Assembly (NCBI RefSeq): GCF_009604425.1
Contig: NZ_WEGI01000004.1
Location: 1 to 64,000, forward strand
From: Nocardia aurantia
GTDB lineage: Bacteria > Actinomycetota > Actinomycetes > Mycobacteriales > Mycobacteriaceae
Direction of reading: 5' to 3'
Length of the DNA: 64,000 nt
Positions 61,292 to 64,000 of this stretch are shown here, in pieces. The stretch's first letter is position 1, and the number at the start of each line of letters is the position of its first letter. The notes beneath the pieces were generated by a model. It had not been told where the DNA came from. It was given only the letters and a program-made list of their open reading frames with translations, and made no database searches. Made by a program: the position numbers and the translations under genes.

Positions 61292-64000
61292 CTGGTTTCC
61301 TCCTGGGTCGTCGAAGCAGGAATCCATTGCCGCTCATCGGCATGCGTGTCGGACGTGCCGGTGCGTTCGCCACGCTGGTGACCGGCCCGGAAGTCCGCCA
61401 GCATACCGCGTATCTGCTCGGGTGAGCGATCCGCGGCAGGATCGGCCTGCGGCCTGAGCGTACGCACAGTCCGGTCGGTAGGTACGGTATCGCGATTCTT
61501 CCTGGCGCGCTTGACAAGCCCGTTGCGGGTTCGCTCGACGTCCCGAACGCCCGTTTCGCCCTGATTGTCTCGCGTGACGTCCACCGCCGGCCAGGAACCG
61601 GTACGGAACGATTCGGCCTCGTGCCGCTGCGTGACGGCGGCCTCCAGCAGGTCCTTCACCGGGCCCGCGGGCATGGTCGGGAACGGATCGGGCCGCGTGC
61701 CGCGATCCGGATGCACGTGACCGTTGGCCGCGGGCAGCGGATCCCGGCGCGGCCGGTCCTGCGTCTGCTCCTGGTTCGGCCGATCCGCCAGTGGCGGTGC
61801 GTGATCCGGGACGCGGTGGATGGCCTCGTCGTGCACGGTGAATCCGGTGGCGTCGATGACGAGCGCCTCGCCGGGCGCGGGCGGGGCGACCGGGGGTGTG
61901 ACCAACGGGGATAGCGGAATTCCGGCACGCGGCGGAACCGGCTCGGGCGCGGGCGGTTTCGCCGCCGACGTCCTGGACCGGGACGCGTCCGCCGGGCCGG
62001 CCGGTCGCGGCTCGGTCGCGCGGCCGTCGCGCGTACCGGGGGCGAATCCGGCGGATAAGCCGGATACGGCGCCGTTGTGCGTGCCGGCCGCGGCGTCGCG
62101 TGCGGCGCCCCGCTGCGGTTCGGCCGTGGTGACCTTGCGCGGTTCGGCGGTGACCCGGCGCGGTTCGGCCGTGGTGACCTGGCGTGGTTCGGCCGCGGCG
62201 ACTTGACGTGGTTCGGCGGCGGTGACCTGGCGTGGTTCGGCGGCGGTGACTTGGCGTGGTTCGGCGGCGGCGACCCCGCGCGGTTCGGCCGCGGGGATCC
62301 GCTCCGACTTCACCGTGGTGATCGGCGGCGACGCGGGGGCGGGGGCCGGCTCGGCCTTCGGGGCTCGCAGCGGATCCGGTTTCGCCTCGGCCACCGCGGC
62401 CGGTTCGGCCAGGAGTTCGGTGGGCAGCAGCATGCGGGCCACCACGCCGCTGACCGGCGATACAGTCAACTCCACCTCGACCCCGAGCCGCGCGGCCAGC
62501 CGGCCGACGACGTAGTGGCCCAGGTAGCGGGTGGGGGACAGCAGGAAGTCGGTCTCGCCGCGCAGCCGGGAATTGGCCTCGGCCAGCGCTTCCGGCGGCA
62601 TGCCGACCCCGTGGTCGACGACCGCGAGCATGTACTGCCGGCCGAGCCGGCGGCCGTAGATCTCCACCTCCAGATCCGGTGGGGAGAAGGCCAAACCGTT
62701 CTCGATGAGCTCGGCGACCATGTGCGCGAGCTCGCTGACCGCCGAACCCACGATCGGCGCGTCGTCGACGCGGCGCAGGATCACCCGGCGATAGTCCTCG
62801 ACCTCGGACAGCGCGGCGCGCAGGACATCGGTCAGCGCGATCGCCTCGGTCCAGCGGCGCGGGCTGGCCTCGCCGACCAGCACCAGCAGGCTTTCGGCGT
62901 TGCGGCGCATGCGCGTCGCGAGGTGGTCGAGCTCGAACATGTTGGCCAGCGCCTTGGGATCGAGCTCCTCCTCTTCGAACTGGCTGATCAGGCCCAGTTG
63001 GCGGCGGACCAGATTCTGGTTGCGCCGCCCCAGATTCGCCAGCGACTCGGAGGTGTTGTGACGCAGCAGCGCCTGCTGCGAAGCGAGTTCGAACGCGGTG
63101 GTCTGCACTCGATCGAGTGCCTGTGCGACGGAGGCGATCTCGGCGCTGGCGCGGGGTTTCGTGCGAATCGGTTCCGGCGGCGCGGGCTCGGCGTCCGCCT
63201 GCCAGGCCGAGATCAGTTCCGGCAGACGGTGTCCCGCGACCTCGTCGGCCTCGCCGGCCAGCGCGGTGAGTGGCCGGGCGATCGACCGCACCGTCGCGAT
63301 CGTGACCGCGATCTGGGCCAGCAGGGCCAGCAGGGCGACGGCCAGGCAGCCGATGAACTGGATACCGGCCAGATTGCGCAGGTGCTCGGCGCGCTGCACG
63401 GTGTCGGCGGCCACCGAGCGCTGCACGTCCCGTTCGGCGTCGATGAGCCCGGACATGTTGACCCACCAGGTGTTCGGATCGATCACGCGGGTCAGCGGAC
63501 CGTCGGCGGAGGCGATCGCCACTCCCTCCGCCGCGGCGGCGCGACCGGCGTTCTCGCTGCGGAACACGGCATCCAGCTTCGCGCGCTGCGCGGACGTGGC
63601 GTCGCGGACGAAATCGGCTTGCGCCGCCTGCCGCAGCCCGCGGATATCGCTGAACTGGACGTACTCGCCCTGACCGAATTCGTTCTTGACGAAGATGCCG
63701 TTGAGGAAGCCGCGGGTCTGGCCGGTGTACTCCTTCAGATCGCCGAGTGCGTACAGCGCCTGCAGATCTCGCCACAGGTCGGTGTCCCGGGCCAGGTCGG
63801 CGCCGGGCCGTACTCGCTGCACGGCCGCGATGGCGTCGGTATAGAAGCGGAAGACCCGGTTGGCGTCGATGCGGTGGGTATCGAGATCTGCGCGGGTGGC
63901 GGTGAGGCCGGCGAACTGCTGCAATGCCGTGCGCACATCGGCGTTGCCGGGCACGCCACCGTCGGCGAGGGCGGCGTCGAGTGCCCGGCGGGTGGCGTCG
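61288..64000 (-). CDS. cvnA: Conservon sensor CvnA (NIT/HAMP/HATPase), N-terminus cut by window edge
   Basis: The frame is open past 64000, so the start lies outside. Seen here are the nitrate/nitrite-sensing (NIT) extracytoplasmic domain (GQTRGFLNGIFVKNEFGQGEY), a membrane helix (FIGCLAVALLALLAQIAVTIATV), HAMP-like segment, LGLISQFEEEELDPKALANMFELDHLATRMRR dimerisation region, and an HATPase (LIENGLAFSPPDLEVE, HGVGMPPEAL). It is a histidine-kinase-like sensor. A ~350-residue disordered C-terminus contains tandem AAEPRQVT repeats, and the ATP site is followed by no receiver domain. Transcribed first in cvnABCD. Confidence 0.92.
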   Translation of the reverse strand, partial: DATRRALDAALADGGVPGNADVRTALQQFAGLTATRADLDTHRIDANRVFRFYTDAIAAVQRVRPGADLARDTDLWRDLQALYALGDLKEYTGQTRGFLNGIFVKNEFGQGEYVQFSDIRGLRQAAQADFVRDATSAQRAKLDAVFRSENAGRAAAAEGVAIASADGPLTRVIDPNTWWVNMSGLIDAERDVQRSVAADTVQRAEHLRNLAGIQFIGCLAVALLALLAQIAVTIATVRSIARPLTALAGEADEVAGHRLPELISAWQADAEPAPPEPIRTKPRASAEIASVAQALDRVQTTAFELASQQALLRHNTSESLANLGRRNQNLVRRQLGLISQFEEEELDPKALANMFELDHLATRMRRNAESLLVLVGEASPRRWTEAIALTDVLRAALSEVEDYRRVILRRVDDAPIVGSAVSELAHMVAELIENGLAFSPPDLEVEIYGRRLGRQYMLAVVDHGVGMPPEALAEANSRLRGETDFLLSPTRYLGHYVVGRLAARLGVEVELTVSPVSGVVARMLLPTELLAEPAAVAEAKPDPLRAPKAEPAPAPASPPITTVKSERIPAAEPRGVAAAEPRQVTAAEPRQVTAAEPRQVAAAEPRQVTTAEPRRVTAEPRKVTTAEPQRGAARDAAAGTHNGAVSGLSAGFAPGTRDGRATEPRPAGPADASRSRTSAAKPPAPEPVPPRAGIPLSPLVTPPVAPPAPGEALVIDATGFTVHDEAIHRVPDHAPPLADRPNQEQTQDRPRRDPLPAANGHVHPDRGTRPDPFPTMPAGPVKDLLEAAVTQRHEAESFRTGSWPAVDVTRDNQGETGVRDVERTRNGLVKRARKNRDTVPTDRTVRTLRPQADPAADRSPEQIRGMLADFRAGHQRGERTGTSDTHADERQWIPASTTQEETR
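62113..62297 (-). repeat. Tandem 24-bp repeats in the cvnA tail
   Basis: About eight imperfect copies of a unit around GGTTCGGCCGTGGTGACC (24 bases) encode (A/T)AEPRQV(T/A). One copy is three bases short. Sequence drift between copies is mostly synonymous. Such repeats change number easily. Confidence 0.85.

Overview
The window is a high-GC actinobacterial chromosome segment, most likely from Nocardia or a close relative in the Mycobacteriales. The genus is an inference. It rests on strong GC bias at third codon positions, frequent GTG and TTG starts, a furA-katG pair, a group 1h (atmospheric) [NiFe]-hydrogenase locus, a TNT-type NAD-glycohydrolase domain, a DesA3-like desaturase with its own ferredoxin reductase, and a Cvn (roadblock/DUF742/GTPase) conservon. 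No rRNA, CRISPR array or phage module was seen.

Layout. (1) 0-2.1 kb, nested mobile-element wreckage: an IS3-family orfA (minus strand) is interrupted by a group II intron whose reverse transcriptase breaks off near position 127 against unrelated sequence. (2) 2.1-9.4 kb, core genes: tRNA-Lys, an L,D-transpeptidase lipoprotein, a small secreted protein, a 3-hydroxyacyl-CoA dehydrogenase, furA-katG and an MFS permease. (3) 9.5-11.1 kb, a polymorphic-toxin islet: a CdiI-like immunity protein diverges from a TNT-domain protein, which overlaps a 93-residue protein resembling the toxin's own N-terminus. (4) 11.2-18.7 kb: an NAD-dependent epimerase with a divergent TetR and a clear operator, a p-hydroxybenzoate-hydroxylase-like monooxygenase with a fusion O-methyltransferase, a large TrbL-like membrane protein, and an EthD-like protein. 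(5) 19.1-24.3 kb: a three-gene strip (D-cysteine desulfhydrase-like PLP enzyme, cupin, clavaminate-synthase/arginine-hydroxylase-like oxygenase) next to an NB-ARC/TPR protein and a 138-residue partner. These two share a glutamine/glycine/asparagine motif of the kind used in bacterial amyloid signalling.

(6) 24.5-40.6 kb is the main feature, a complete group 1h [NiFe]-hydrogenase locus. One minus-strand operon runs from the hydrogenase small subunit through the large subunit, a NifU-domain redox protein, three conserved accessory proteins, a 39-residue membrane peptide, the maturation protease and hypC to hypF. It converges at a strong hairpin on hypA-hypB (plus strand). A second minus-strand operon, divergent from hypAB, carries two SIS-type proteins (one fused to a HypC-like tail), hypE, a second hypC, hypD and another accessory protein. 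Together they encode the catalytic dimer, an iron-sulfur partner, the HypA-F machinery for the Ni-Fe(CN)2CO centre, and the endopeptidase. A CRP-like site and a perfect 22-bp palindrome lie just upstream of the small-subunit gene.

(7) 40.9-48 kb: an ArsR/AHSA1/dihydrofolate-reductase-like operon, an archaeal-type AAA ATPase behind a 19-bp-arm inverted repeat, tRNA-His, oligoribonuclease, a HerA-like ATPase and lysA. (8) 48-55.9 kb: oxidoreductases (SDR, VOC, FadH-like) with a PadR regulator, a DHA2 efflux pump with a divergent XRE regulator, and a TetR. (9) 56-64 kb: ferredoxin reductase and fatty-acid desaturase with a small third gene, a DUF4254 protein, and the Cvn conservon, whose sensor kinase-like gene runs off the right edge.
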